A stretch of DNA of 64,000 nt from JAPYWM01 sp964489015 (GTDB lineage: Bacteria; Bacteroidota; Bacteroidia; SpSt-205), in NCBI GenBank assembly GCA_964489015.1, contig CAZAXD010000006.1:1-64000 (forward strand), in the 5' to 3' direction. Every line of letters starts with the position of its first letter. Positions within the stretch are counted from its first letter, which is position 1. Both the position numbers and the translations under genes were made by a program. Of the stretch, positions 25,685 to 33,922 are shown one piece after another. A model generated the notes under the pieces. That model made no database searches, had not been told where the DNA came from, and saw only the letters and a program-made list of their open reading frames with translations.

Positions 25685-26671
25685 TCACCAGATAAGAGCC
25701 ACACTCCCCCACGTGAAACCCGAGCCAAAAGCCGCTAAGACAACCTTATCACCTGGCCTGAGGCGCCCGTTTGCTTGGGCTTCATATAAACAAATCGGTA
25801 TACTGGCCGCCGTCGTATTGCCGTACTTGTGTATATTGTTGTAAAACTTCTGCTCAAGGGGAAGGCCCAGGTTTTCCGCTACAGCCTGCACGATTCGAAG
25901 GTTGGCTTGGTGTAGTACAAATAAATCTACCTCCCCAGGTGACCAGCCCTGGGCAGAAAGGACGGCCTGGATCGCTTCGGTCATGCGCTGAACAGCATGT
26001 CGAAAGACCTCCCGACCATTCATATACGGACGCGTGCCATGACTGCCGGGGATCCGGTGATCGCGCTGTCGTGAGGAGGGCTCCGCTATACATAACTCCA
26101 TCGCATAAGCCCCTTGACTAAAAAGGTGAGTCGACAAAATACCTCGCGCTTCTTCACCCGCCTCCAAGAGCAGAGCCCCAGCCCCATCCCCGAAGAGCAC
26201 CCCAACAGTACGCCCCTCTGGCGAGTAATCAATCCATGTAGACTGGACCTCTGCCCCAACGACCAGAATCCGCTTGTACATGCCTGAGCGGATATATTGA
26301 TCCGCTACGCTAAGGCCATAGATAAAACCAGAACACTGCATCCGGATATCTAACGCAGGGGTCGTTTCGAGGCCCAGCCGATACTGAAGCAAAACCCCAC
26401 TTCCAGGGAAATAGAGATCGGGACTTAGCGTGGCAAAGATGATAAGGTCCAATTCTTGGGATGACCAGCCTGCCTTTTGGAGCGCCTCTTGGGCTGCATA
26501 GTAGCCTAGCTCAGCTGTACTGGCCGGCTCATCTATCCAGCGACGCGCTTTGATCCCCGAGCGTGTCACTATCCACTCATCGCTAGTATCCCAGTACTGC
26601 GTTAGCTCTTCGTTTGTCACAATCCGCGGCGGAACATACATTCCTATGGAACGGACTATACTACTAGGCAT
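25685..26671 (-). CDS. fabH: 3-oxoacyl-[ACP] synthase III
   Basis: A 328-residue KAS III enzyme that condenses acetyl-CoA with malonyl-ACP to start fatty acid synthesis. The catalytic triad is visible: Cys in IRMQCSGFIYGL (about residue 113), His in LHQANLRI and Asn in KYGNTTAAS. I chose the internal ATG at 26671 (MPSSIVRSIGMYVPP) because it aligns with the family N-terminus and because a TATCTTTG box ends three bases before it; a longer in-frame start at 26734 would lie upstream of this promoter. Length is normal. Confidence 0.94.
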   Translation of the reverse strand: MPSSIVRSIGMYVPPRIVTNEELTQYWDTSDEWIVTRSGIKARRWIDEPASTAELGYYAAQEALQKAGWSSQELDLIIFATLSPDLYFPGSGVLLQYRLGLETTPALDIRMQCSGFIYGLSVADQYIRSGMYKRILVVGAEVQSTWIDYSPEGRTVGVLFGDGAGALLLEAGEEARGILSTHLFSQGAYAMELCIAEPSSRQRDHRIPGSHGTRPYMNGREVFRHAVQRMTEAIQAVLSAQGWSPGEVDLFVLHQANLRIVQAVAENLGLPLEQKFYNNIHKYGNTTAASIPICLYEAQANGRLRPGDKVVLAAFGSGFTWGSVALIW

Positions 26672-26674
26672 GCA

Positions 26675-26682
26675 CAAAGATA
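26675..26682 (-). promoter_or_regulatory. -7 promoter box of fabH
   Basis: TATCTTTG on the minus strand, three bases before the chosen ATG. It lies downstream of the longer in-frame start and so helps to reject it. Confidence 0.65.
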
Positions 26683-26696
26683 AAGAGCATAAATTG

Positions 26697-27620
26697 TCAG
26701 ATCTGGCGGAGAAGGCGCTGCAGAACTTTCTCAAAACGTTTCACATCCACGATCAAATCCGCAATGTCCATGATGGTCCTAAAAGGTTCTGATAACGACC
26801 TGCAAAGTAGCCGCTCATATGGATGACCCAAGACACAAGCTAAAAACTCATAGGGAGCGTGTACAGGGTTCTTAGCTAAATACAGTTCTAATACCCAACT
26901 ACCTGAAGGCATAAACAGCACATTCGTTAGACCGGCCCCGTGAATAGAGATTATCAGCTTTGCTGTCGAGAATAAGAAAATCTGCTCCTTCAGAGATAGC
27001 TTTTCTGCATATATCACCTCGATGCCGTACTTTTGTAGAATAGGTAATAATTCCTCTTCATTGGAGACTTTGCGTCGAGTAGCATACCGTCGGCTGACAT
27101 AAAGCAAGCGATGGGGAGGAGAGGATAGAATCCCGAGCTTATCAAAAAAGCGCTCCCGAAGGGCTTCCAGATGGCTAGGATTACTATAACCAGACCAAGG
27201 ATTTTCTGGTATCTCCAGAGTTCTCAGCCAGAAATTAGAATTAGGTGGAATTGCATGTATTTTCTTTATGCCTAAGATCTCCAGGCTTTCAAAGGCAAAG
27301 CTTGGATAATTTTCTGGGATGAGTAAGATCTTTTCATGTGGGTCTGAGATATGAAGCAAGCGCACTAGAGACTCCATCATCCAGTGGTAATACCCATTAC
27401 TCCAGTGATTATGGATAATATAGGCCTGCTCTGAGAAGCGGGGAAACCGAGTGAGCTGAGTTAGGGCTTTGTAAAGAGCATACAGGTGAAAGTGCTTCTT
27501 AGGTATCCCATCAAAGACGGAATGAGGAACGAGCTTCAGCCCTTTGAGAACGATGCCTGTAGGGATAAGCAGCACATTCCGGAAGGTTCCGACGGAAAGA
27601 TGGGCCTTATACGTAGGCAT
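26697..27620 (-). CDS. Glycosyltransferase family 61 protein
   Basis: A 307-residue protein recognised as GT61/DUF563 by HNHWSNGYYHWMMESLVRLL (about residues 69-88), LLYVSRRYATRRKVSNEEEL and the C-terminal nucleotide-sugar block LIISIHGAGLTNVLFMPSGSWVLEL. GT61 enzymes transfer sugars such as xylose or GlcNAc in capsule or glycoprotein synthesis; the acceptor is unknown. The coding sequence is visibly more AT-rich than its neighbours (for example 21 G/C in the 60 bases 27001-27060), suggesting acquisition by transfer. It starts 16 bases after the acylphosphatase stop and has no TAnnTTTG box, so it is probably read from the upstream operon. Confidence 0.82.
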   Translation of the reverse strand: MPTYKAHLSVGTFRNVLLIPTGIVLKGLKLVPHSVFDGIPKKHFHLYALYKALTQLTRFPRFSEQAYIIHNHWSNGYYHWMMESLVRLLHISDPHEKILLIPENYPSFAFESLEILGIKKIHAIPPNSNFWLRTLEIPENPWSGYSNPSHLEALRERFFDKLGILSSPPHRLLYVSRRYATRRKVSNEEELLPILQKYGIEVIYAEKLSLKEQIFLFSTAKLIISIHGAGLTNVLFMPSGSWVLELYLAKNPVHAPYEFLACVLGHPYERLLCRSLSEPFRTIMDIADLIVDVKRFEKVLQRLLRQI

Positions 27621-27636
27621 AAAAGGGGAAAAAGGA

Positions 27637-27915
27637 TTAGCGGATGCGAAAGGCGCTATCCTGTGCTAGAGCCAGGCCAGTGGTAATCTCTACCCGTTCA
27701 ACCTTGGCGGCAGGCGAGCCTCGATGGGCCCATTGGACGAACTGCTGCACGGCCTCTAAGGATCCCTCCACTTCGGCAGTGACCGAGCCGTCTGGCTCAT
27801 TTTGGACATAGCCTCCCAGTCCCAGCGCTTGCGCAGTCATTTGGGCATACTTCCGGAAAAAGACACCCTGTACGCGCCCATAGATGTGAAGGCGATAACG
27901 GACGCGCTCCGCCAT
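27637..27915 (-). CDS. acyP: Acylphosphatase
   Basis: A 92-residue protein of standard family length. It hydrolyses acyl-phosphates. The signature LHIYGRVQGVFFRKYAQ supplies the phosphate loop and catalytic Arg (about residue 20), and GGYVQNEPDGSVTAEVEG supplies the catalytic Asn. The C-terminal KVERVEI strand is normal. It begins 17 bases after the present thiolase stop codon, and only four bases from where the thiolase would have stopped before its C-terminal damage. Confidence 0.93.
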   Translation of the reverse strand: MAERVRYRLHIYGRVQGVFFRKYAQMTAQALGLGGYVQNEPDGSVTAEVEGSLEAVQQFVQWAHRGSPAAKVERVEITTGLALAQDSAFRIR

Positions 27916-27932
27916 AGGGTTAATTCAGCCGC

Positions 27933-29081
27933 TCAAAAATACCTGCAATGCCCTGCGGTCACTAGACCATATTTCCCCCCGCGCCGACGCAGTTCGTTTA
28001 GGATCTGGACGGTGAGCTTAGCCCCGGTACACCCGAGAGGATGGCCGAGGGCAATAGCCCCCCCATTCACATTGAGCCGATCAACGGGCAGGTCGGCCAG
28101 CTTGACGACGGCCAAACTTTGCGCCGCAAAAGCTTCATTGAGCTCGATAAGGTCGATATCTGCTAGGGAGAGCCCAGCTCGGCGCAAGGCCTTGGGGATT
28201 GCTTCCACTGGGCCGATACCCATGTAACGCGGTTCGACGCCAGCCACCGCATACCCGCGCAAGACAGCGATAGGCTTGAGCTCATGCTGTTTTAGAAAGC
28301 GTTCACTCACGACCAGCACGAAGGCAGCCCCGTCCGAGGTCTGAGAGGAATTACCCGCTGTGACCCGGCCATTAGCAGCAAAGACGGGCTTGAGCTTGGC
28401 CAGAGCCTCTAGGCTGGTATCGGCGCGGGGGCCTTCGTCGGTATCGTGTACATAGCGACTCTCCTGCCGCTTACCCTTTACGACACGGACATCCAGCACC
28501 TCGAGTGGGACGATCTCGTCCTTGAACCGGCCTGCCTGGATAGCCGCTATCGCCTTTTGATGAGACTGTAACGCAAAGGCATCCGATTCCTCCCGACTAA
28601 TACCATACTTCTGCGCTACGGCTTCCGCCGTCATGCCCATGCCGAAGTACCAGTCGGGCACTTGCAACGCATACTCGTAATTAGGCACGATACGCCAGCC
28701 CCCCATGGGAACAAGCGACATCGTTTCGGTTCCGCCCGCTAAGATGGCATCCGCATCCCCAGACCGTATTTTCGCGACAGCCATGGCGATGGCTTCCAGC
28801 CCAGATGCACAATACCGGTTGATAGTCGCAGCCGGCAAGGGGGTTCCTATCGCCTTGAGGGCAATATATCGGGCCATATTCAGCCCCTGCTCCGCTTCGG
28901 GAATGGCGTTTCCACAAATTAGATCATCAATGGCGGTCGCGAAACCGATATGAGGCAGATCTTGTTTGATACGCTCAATAACGGCAACAGCCATGTCATC
29001 TGGTCGAACGTTTCGAAGGCGTCCCCGCGGGGCTTTACCAATGGCTGTACGATAGCCAGCTACCAGGTAGGCTTCTTGCAT
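27933..29081 (-). CDS. Thiolase (acetyl-CoA acetyltransferase) with disrupted C-terminus
   Basis: A 382-residue thiolase-family enzyme. The nucleophile Cys lies in INRYCASGLEA (about residue 87) and the His in LGHPLGCTGA is present. The end reads KYGLVT then AGHCRYF and stops, whereas thiolases continue with a CxGGG motif holding the second catalytic Cys and then an AGIFE tail. Reading the next bases in another frame gives GIAGIFERLN followed by a stop at 27920-27922, which is exactly that tail. About 20 bases therefore seem to have been lost, removing the CxG motif and shifting the frame. It is either a damaged gene or an assembly error. The ATG is four bases after a TATATTTG box. Confidence 0.88.
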   Translation of the reverse strand: MQEAYLVAGYRTAIGKAPRGRLRNVRPDDMAVAVIERIKQDLPHIGFATAIDDLICGNAIPEAEQGLNMARYIALKAIGTPLPAATINRYCASGLEAIAMAVAKIRSGDADAILAGGTETMSLVPMGGWRIVPNYEYALQVPDWYFGMGMTAEAVAQKYGISREESDAFALQSHQKAIAAIQAGRFKDEIVPLEVLDVRVVKGKRQESRYVHDTDEGPRADTSLEALAKLKPVFAANGRVTAGNSSQTSDGAAFVLVVSERFLKQHELKPIAVLRGYAVAGVEPRYMGIGPVEAIPKALRRAGLSLADIDLIELNEAFAAQSLAVVKLADLPVDRLNVNGGAIALGHPLGCTGAKLTVQILNELRRRGGKYGLVTAGHCRYF

Positions 29082-29085
29082 AGGA

Positions 29086-29093
29086 CAAATATA
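29086..29093 (-). promoter_or_regulatory. -7 promoter box of the thiolase/acyP/GT61 operon
   Basis: TATATTTG on the minus strand, four bases before the thiolase ATG. Confidence 0.62.
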
Positions 29094-29096
29094 CGT

Positions 29097-29738
29097 TTAG
29101 GCGGAGAGACGAAAGACTTCTCCCCCTGGGGTGACCTCCATTTGAAGCGTGCCTGCGATGAGGTACTTGATGAGAATCTTACGAGCCTTCCAAGCTCGGC
29201 GGCGCCCGAGAAGGGCCTGATACGTAGTCTCATTGATAGTAGGATGAGTCCTGAGATACTCTAAGAGAATATGCTCTTCCTGCCGAAAGTAGATACGCTG
29301 GGGTTTCTTTTCGGCCCTCCAGAACTCTTCTAAAAAGCCCCCGGCCAGACGGGTCTGATCGGCCACCCGCACATAGGCCCGGGGCTTGTCGTCCTCCTCT
29401 AGGGCGTAAAAGGGGCGTTCGGCGGGCCTAGGCGGCACGTAAATTTCTAGAAGCGCCTTCCCGTCTATCTCGTAGGTTCGAGCTTCAAATGAAACAGGGG
29501 GCATGACATAGCGCCGGGCCGCCAGGTCAATCATGTGATATTCCTGCTCGGGATCGATGCCTAGGATGCGCCCATTGTCTTTGACGCCGATGAGCAGGCT
29601 CCCACCCTGGGTATTTGCAAAAGCAGCCAACGTCCGGGCAATCTTTCTAGCGCTATCGATGCGCTGCTTGAAATCGAGCTGTAGCCCTTCCCCCTGTGCG
29701 ATGCGTGCTAGCAGGGAGGCCACTTCCCCCCCTCGCAT
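29097..29738 (-). CDS. AlbA_2 / Schlafen-like ATP-binding domain protein
   Basis: A 213-residue protein. Residues about 15-110 match the AlbA_2 (divergent AAA-4, Schlafen-type) domain: LQLDFKQRIDSARKIARTLAAFANTQGGSLLIGVKDNGRILGI. The strand ALLEIYVPPRPAERPFYA follows, and the C-terminal third looks like a winged-helix segment (EEHILLEYLRTHPTINETTYQALLGRRRA). Proteins of this type are often transcriptional regulators or nucleic-acid binding; the role is unknown. I chose the ATG at 29738 because a TACCTTTG box ends six bases before it; a longer in-frame start at 29831 would run through that promoter. It is divergent to fabG with 40 bases between the starts. Confidence 0.75.
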   Translation of the reverse strand: MRGGEVASLLARIAQGEGLQLDFKQRIDSARKIARTLAAFANTQGGSLLIGVKDNGRILGIDPEQEYHMIDLAARRYVMPPVSFEARTYEIDGKALLEIYVPPRPAERPFYALEEDDKPRAYVRVADQTRLAGGFLEEFWRAEKKPQRIYFRQEEHILLEYLRTHPTINETTYQALLGRRRAWKARKILIKYLIAGTLQMEVTPGGEVFRLSA

Positions 29739-29744
29739 GTCAAA

Positions 29745-29752
29745 CAAAGGTA
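29745..29752 (-). promoter_or_regulatory. -7 promoter box of the AlbA-type gene
   Basis: TACCTTTG on the minus strand, six bases before the ATG at 29738. It lies 14 bases from the oppositely oriented fabG box. Confidence 0.62.
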
Positions 29753-29766
29753 CGGGTTTTACGCCG

Positions 29767-29774
29767 TATGTTTG
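29767..29774 (+). promoter_or_regulatory. -7 promoter box of fabG
   Basis: TATGTTTG, four bases before the GTG start at 29779. It supports GTG rather than the downstream ATG at 29797. Confidence 0.6.
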
Positions 29775-29778
29775 CAGG

Positions 29779-30504
29779 GTGATTGCCCTTGATGGAATGG
29801 TTATCCTAGTCACCGGCGGCAGCCGTGGCATAGGTCGCGCTATCGTAGAGACGCTTGCTCAGGCTGGTGCCAGGGTCGCTTTTACCTACCGGGGTGCTAC
29901 CGCAGCGGCCCAGGCGCTCGTTGAGGCTTATCCGGCGCACGTGCGGGCTTATCAAGCCGATGTCACCGATGGTAGTCGAGCAGAAGCCATCATCGAAGAG
30001 ATTGTACAAACCTGGGGACGGCTGGATGGCCTCGTCAATAACGCCGGCATTACGCAAGACAACCTTCTCCTGCGACTCACCGAAGCGCAGTGGGATGCTG
30101 TGATGACTACAAATCTAAAAGGTCCATTCTTGTACACCAAAGCAGCCCTCAAGCTCATGCTCCGCCAACGAAAAGGCAGTATCGTTAATATAAGCTCCAT
30201 CGTGGGTCTAAGTGGTAACCCCGGCCAGACAAATTACGCAGCCGCAAAGGCCGGCCTCATCGCTTTCACCAAGTCCCTAGCTAAGGAGGTGGGCTCTCGC
30301 AATATCCGAGTCAATGCGATAGCCCCAGGCTTTATCCAAACTGATATGACAGCCAACCTACCTGCCGAAGGCTGGAAAGATCGCGTAGCCTTAGGACGGC
30401 TCGGGCAGCCAGCCGAGGTCGCTACCGTGTGCGCCTTCCTGCTTTCCGACGCCGCTTCTTATATCACGAGCCAGGTCATCGTCGTAGACGGCGGAATGCT
30501 ATAA
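29779..30504 (+). CDS. fabG: 3-oxoacyl-[ACP] reductase
   Basis: A 241-residue short-chain dehydrogenase that reduces 3-oxoacyl-ACP with NADPH. Motifs are VTGGSRGIGRA (cofactor loop), NNAGIT, NISSIVG with the catalytic Ser, YAAAKAGLIAFTKSLAKE with the Tyr-x-x-x-Lys pair, and APGFIQTDM. The GTG at 29779 is chosen because the translation (MIALDGMVILVTGG) aligns with the normal FabG N-terminus and a TATGTTTG box ends four bases upstream. The ATG at 29797 would remove six expected residues. The 3' end overlaps the convergent flippase gene by 29 bases. Confidence 0.94.
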   Translation: MIALDGMVILVTGGSRGIGRAIVETLAQAGARVAFTYRGATAAAQALVEAYPAHVRAYQADVTDGSRAEAIIEEIVQTWGRLDGLVNNAGITQDNLLLRLTEAQWDAVMTTNLKGPFLYTKAALKLMLRQRKGSIVNISSIVGLSGNPGQTNYAAAKAGLIAFTKSLAKEVGSRNIRVNAIAPGFIQTDMTANLPAEGWKDRVALGRLGQPAEVATVCAFLLSDAASYITSQVIVVDGGML

Positions 30505-31855
30505 GTCCTAAAGCCCCTAAGCCGACTACGCTATAAACTATTCGACTAACTAAGGGCCCGCCCCCCCCCAGAATAAGAAGTAAGCCCACTAACCCAATCC
30601 CTACGCCTACCCCAGTCAAGGGAAAAGCGCCTTGTAAGTGCCTCCGCCCCAGAAAGAGCGAAACAGAAACCATGGCACCGTAAGCTAATAGCGTTACCCA
30701 AGCACAGGCCCAGTAGCCATAGCGCGGAATGCCCCACAGGTTTCCTACTAGGGTGATCAGGCTACCTATAGCTGTAATACCTAGACCTGCATCTGGGCGC
30801 TGCTTGAGCTTATACCACACGGAGGCCTGTACTAAAGAGCCCATAAGCAGATTCGCAAAAAGTAGAAGGGGCACTACTCCGAGCGCAGACCAGTACAAAG
30901 GTGGCAGAAGCGGTGCAGGCAGCAGCCCACCCCAAGTTGTAGTTAGCAATGGCTGTACCCAAAGACCTATACAAAGCACCCCGCTAAGGCTGACCCAGTG
31001 GAAGGCTTCCCAACTGCGGGCATACAAGCGCGCATTTCCGGCCGCCTCCCGTAAGAAAAGAGGCTCCGCTGCTTGCCGATAGGCTTGTACGAAAAGTGCT
31101 AATAGCGTGGCCACTTTGTAGGCTATACCGTATAAGGCTGTTTGAATGCGGTCATGCTGCGCTAATAGGATGCGATCCAATACATCATTGGTAGCGCCCA
31201 GAAGACCCATTCCCGCCAGCACCGCCCCATATCGAAGGAGCGTCCCATAGCTAGGCGTTCTTTCTGTAAGTGCTTCTGTGAGCGGTGCCCAAGCCAGCGC
31301 CCAGACCAGCTTAAAAAGCGAAGCAAAAAGATTAGCCCCTAAAATATAAGCCAAGCCATACCCTTTCCAGCCGACCCCATAAATATTGAGAGACAGGAGC
31401 AGGAACACATGAGCCAGTTGAATGGTGGCATAACGAAGCGGACGCCCCATGGCGCGCTGATGAGCCAGCGCTAAAGCAGCCCAAGCGTCCACGCTCCAGA
31501 TGCCGATCGCATACCACAGCAAGGCCTCGCGGCCCGCATAGCCTATCGCTTCGCCCCATAAGGGAAGGCTTAGCCCTAGCCCGAAAGCAGTGAGACCACC
31601 TAAGCCTAAGCTAAGTCCAAGCGCCCGACGAAACACCCCCGGCGCTTGCTTACTAAACCGAAAATAAGCCGTCTCCATCCCCAAGCTCGCCCAAATAGAG
31701 CCAAAAACGATATAAGCGTAGAGCTCATTGAGTCGACCAAACTCCTCGGGAGCCAACCGATAAGCATACAAGGGCGTAAGAAGCCAGTTTAAGAACCGCC
31801 CCAGTACGGTAGTGAGACCATAAATCAAGCTATGATAAGCTAATCGCCGCAGCAC
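30476..31855 (-). CDS. Polysaccharide (Wzx/MATE-like) flippase
   Basis: A 459-residue protein with about twelve transmembrane helices. The N-terminus (YHSLIYGLTTVLGRFLNWLLTPLYAYRL, then EEFGRLNELYAYI) is typical of lipopolysaccharide or O-antigen flippases. Other typical parts are AQHDRIQTALYGIAYKVATLLALFVQAYRQAAEPLFLRE, which resembles the Bacteroidota flippase core. It moves an undecaprenyl-linked glycan across the cytoplasmic membrane; the substrate is unknown. The GTG at 31855 is chosen because a TACCTTTG box ends six bases before it; the TTG at 31864 would overlap the promoter itself. Confidence 0.88.
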   Translation of the reverse strand: MLRRLAYHSLIYGLTTVLGRFLNWLLTPLYAYRLAPEEFGRLNELYAYIVFGSIWASLGMETAYFRFSKQAPGVFRRALGLSLGLGGLTAFGLGLSLPLWGEAIGYAGREALLWYAIGIWSVDAWAALALAHQRAMGRPLRYATIQLAHVFLLLSLNIYGVGWKGYGLAYILGANLFASLFKLVWALAWAPLTEALTERTPSYGTLLRYGAVLAGMGLLGATNDVLDRILLAQHDRIQTALYGIAYKVATLLALFVQAYRQAAEPLFLREAAGNARLYARSWEAFHWVSLSGVLCIGLWVQPLLTTTWGGLLPAPLLPPLYWSALGVVPLLLFANLLMGSLVQASVWYKLKQRPDAGLGITAIGSLITLVGNLWGIPRYGYWACAWVTLLAYGAMVSVSLFLGRRHLQGAFPLTGVGVGIGLVGLLLILGGGGPLVSRIVYSVVGLGALGLIAFRRLRR

Positions 31856-31861
31856 CCCGCG

Positions 31862-31869
31862 CAAAGGTA
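31862..31869 (-). promoter_or_regulatory. -7 promoter box of the flippase gene
   Basis: TACCTTTG on the minus strand, six bases before the GTG start at 31855. Confidence 0.6.
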
Positions 31870-31930
31870 AAGGCCGAGCCCCTTGCGGATATTAGCGCTT
31901 GACATTCAACCGACCTCCTCAAAGCGGGAA

Positions 31931-31947
31931 GCCCCCCATAGGGGGGC
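31931..31947 (-). terminator. GC-only hairpin, possible terminator of the outer-membrane protein gene
   Basis: A perfect 7-bp stem (GCCCCCC / GGGGGGC) with an ATA loop, 30 bases downstream of the stop at 31977. On the minus strand only a weak T-rich tail (TTCCCGCTTT) follows, so it may pause or protect the RNA end rather than terminate efficiently. Confidence 0.45.
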
Positions 31948-31976
31948 AAAACCCAGACCACCCAACTAAAGACCCC

Positions 31977-32456
31977 TTAGAAGCGAATCCGGATGCCGCC
32001 GCCCACGTCAAACCGTATGCCTTCCGCAGTCAGCGGCTTTTGGAGAGCGACCTCGCCAAAAAGCTCGATTACACTGATCGGCACTAGCAAGCCGCCTCCG
32101 ATATGCCCCAGAAGGTCACTTGAACCGCCTTCGGGGCGATAAGCGAATCGCATCCCCGCATCGAGATAGGGACTAACCACCACGCTCCGGCGGTAGCAGA
32201 CCCCACCGCTACACCCTCCCCCCACCTCAAATAACGTCTGTACAGAAACGCCAGCCATGTATCCACCTCGCCCGAAAAGCCCCCCCATCACCGTCATGCC
32301 TACCCGCGAAAAATCTCCCCCCACCATGAAGCGCGCATTCACCGCGCGAATGCCCTCCTTGCTTACATAGACACCAATGGCTCGGCTGCCATCATCTTGG
32401 GCGAGCGCTACGCTCAAGCCCATCAGAAACCCGAGAATTTTTAGCTCGTTGCGCAT
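31977..32456 (-). CDS. Small outer-membrane beta-barrel-like protein
   Basis: A 159-residue protein with a signal peptide (LKILGFLMGLSVALAQ). The mature part is Gly-rich with alternating strands (VNARFMVGGDFSRVGMTVMGG, FGRGGYMAGVSVQ) and ends in a strand finishing with Phe (FDVGGGIRIRF), as in outer-membrane barrels. A CSGGVC pair at about residues 82-87 could form a disulphide. I do not recognise a specific family. It has its own transcript region but no TAnnTTTG box near the ATG; 68 bases separate it from the Mpl-like gene. Confidence 0.65.
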   Translation of the reverse strand: MRNELKILGFLMGLSVALAQDDGSRAIGVYVSKEGIRAVNARFMVGGDFSRVGMTVMGGLFGRGGYMAGVSVQTLFEVGGGCSGGVCYRRSVVVSPYLDAGMRFAYRPEGGSSDLLGHIGGGLLVPISVIELFGEVALQKPLTAEGIRFDVGGGIRIRF

Positions 32457-32524
32457 AACGCTAGGTATACGCTGACATTAGGCCTAGGGTTGCACGGCAG
32501 CCGCCGGCCGGGCTTTAGACAGGC

Positions 32525-33880
32525 TTAGTTAGCAAGCCCCAAATCGGCCGGCTTGAGTCCAGCTAGGGTACCAGAGCTCATGAGCACGACCACCAGCGGC
32601 CCCCGCGCAAGCCGCTTTTTGAGCGCAGAAATCAGCGTTTCCCGATCTGTAAACCAGAGAGCCCGCTTGAGCCGAAGCGCAGCCTGAAGCGAAGCAAGTG
32701 AATCTAGCCCCTTGCTTTGAGCGACTAAAGGCTCCACGTAAAACCATCGCTCGTGTGCTTTTCGGAGCGCAGCCCGGTACTGCCTAGCAAACGCAGGCAT
32801 GAGACTGCTATAGGTATGCAGTTCCAGAACGCTTAGGATGGTGTAGGAAGGAAACGTTTCTTGAACGGCCTGGAGCGTAGCGGTGACTTTGCTAGGCGCA
32901 TGTGCGAAATCCCGCACCACGACGAGCTGTGGGCTGCGATGCCACACCACCTGCCGACCAGCTGGCAAGCGGAATGTACTTAGGATTTCTGCAAAGGCCT
33001 TATCCTCTACCCATATTTGCTGGAGAAGCTTCCACACCGCAGAGACATTGAGAAGGTTATAGCGTCCCCAGAAGTGAAGAGGCGCCACTCGTCGCCCAAC
33101 CCGTACGTACCAAACGCCCTCCCGAATAAAGTACGGCAACGGCCCATAAGGCTGAATGTGATGATGACCGGGTCTAAGCTGCTTTTCCACAAGCGAGCGC
33201 AAACGAGGATCTAACTGATTATACACACACAGGCCGCCCTTAGGCAGCTGCGCGAGGATAAACGCAAAAGCCGCTTCATAACTCTCGGGAGTCGGATACG
33301 CATTGGCATGATCCCACGCGATCCCCGTGCAGATGAGCCAATGCGGACGATAGACAGCGGCCTTGGGCTGCAGGTTATAAGCGGAGGCGGGGTATTCATC
33401 TCCTTCTAAGATGATCGTCGGGGCCTCTGAGAGGGAAAGCGTGAGCTCGGTATCTGGGGGAGGCGCCCCCGCTAGCCAGTCTGTAGGCAGACCTAACTGC
33501 CGAAAAGCATAAGTCAGAAGGGCTGTAGTGGTGGTTTTGCCATGGCTCCCCACGACGCTAATGCGATGTTTCTGGGCTGCAAACTGACTAATGAACGTGG
33601 GCATATCCACGATAGGCCTTCCCAAGGCTTTGGCCTGCACAAGCTCGGGGTTGTCAGCCGCCGCATGCTTGCCTACGATCACAAGGTCGATAGCGGGGGT
33701 AATGTGATCGGGATCCCACCCTATACGAGCTGGCAAAAGCCCCTCAGCCGCCAAGCAGCTACGGGCCGGGTCTTCTAAGCGATCATCAGACCCCGTTACC
33801 TGATACCCCTGACGCCTTAGCTGAATAGCCAAAGCATGCATGACACTGCCGCCAATACCGATCACATGCACCCGTTGCAC
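32525..33880 (-). CDS. mpl: Mur ligase, Mpl-like (UDP-MurNAc tripeptide ligase)
   Basis: A 451-residue Mur ligase. Domains in order are a Rossmann part (VHVIGIGGSVMHALAIQL), the ATP loop VVGSHGKTTTTALL (about residues 110-123), the central ILEGDEYPAS motif, the HWLICTGIAWDHANAYPT stretch, and the C-terminal FAHAPSKVTATLQAV. The GDEYPAS and FAHAPSKV forms fit Mpl-type ligases of Bacteroidota, which recycle murein tripeptide, better than MurC (DYAHHPTE). I infer Mpl, but a MurC variant cannot be excluded. The GTG start is four bases after a TAACTTTG box. It is divergent to the reductase gene at 33923. Confidence 0.8.
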   Translation of the reverse strand: MQRVHVIGIGGSVMHALAIQLRRQGYQVTGSDDRLEDPARSCLAAEGLLPARIGWDPDHITPAIDLVIVGKHAAADNPELVQAKALGRPIVDMPTFISQFAAQKHRISVVGSHGKTTTTALLTYAFRQLGLPTDWLAGAPPPDTELTLSLSEAPTIILEGDEYPASAYNLQPKAAVYRPHWLICTGIAWDHANAYPTPESYEAAFAFILAQLPKGGLCVYNQLDPRLRSLVEKQLRPGHHHIQPYGPLPYFIREGVWYVRVGRRVAPLHFWGRYNLLNVSAVWKLLQQIWVEDKAFAEILSTFRLPAGRQVVWHRSPQLVVVRDFAHAPSKVTATLQAVQETFPSYTILSVLELHTYSSLMPAFARQYRAALRKAHERWFYVEPLVAQSKGLDSLASLQAALRLKRALWFTDRETLISALKKRLARGPLVVVLMSSGTLAGLKPADLGLAN

Positions 33881-33884
33881 CGCC

Positions 33885-33892
33885 CAAAGTTA
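33885..33892 (-). promoter_or_regulatory. -7 promoter box of the Mpl-like gene
   Basis: TAACTTTG on the minus strand, four bases before the GTG start at 33880. Confidence 0.58.
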
Positions 33893-33922
33893 GTACCTTC
33901 GAGGAGCCAAGCGGCTTCGCAT

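Noticed and set aside
29557..29778. Long in-frame upstream extension of fabG.
   Set aside because: It lies antisense to the AlbA-type gene and upstream of the fabG promoter box; the family N-terminus begins at 29779.
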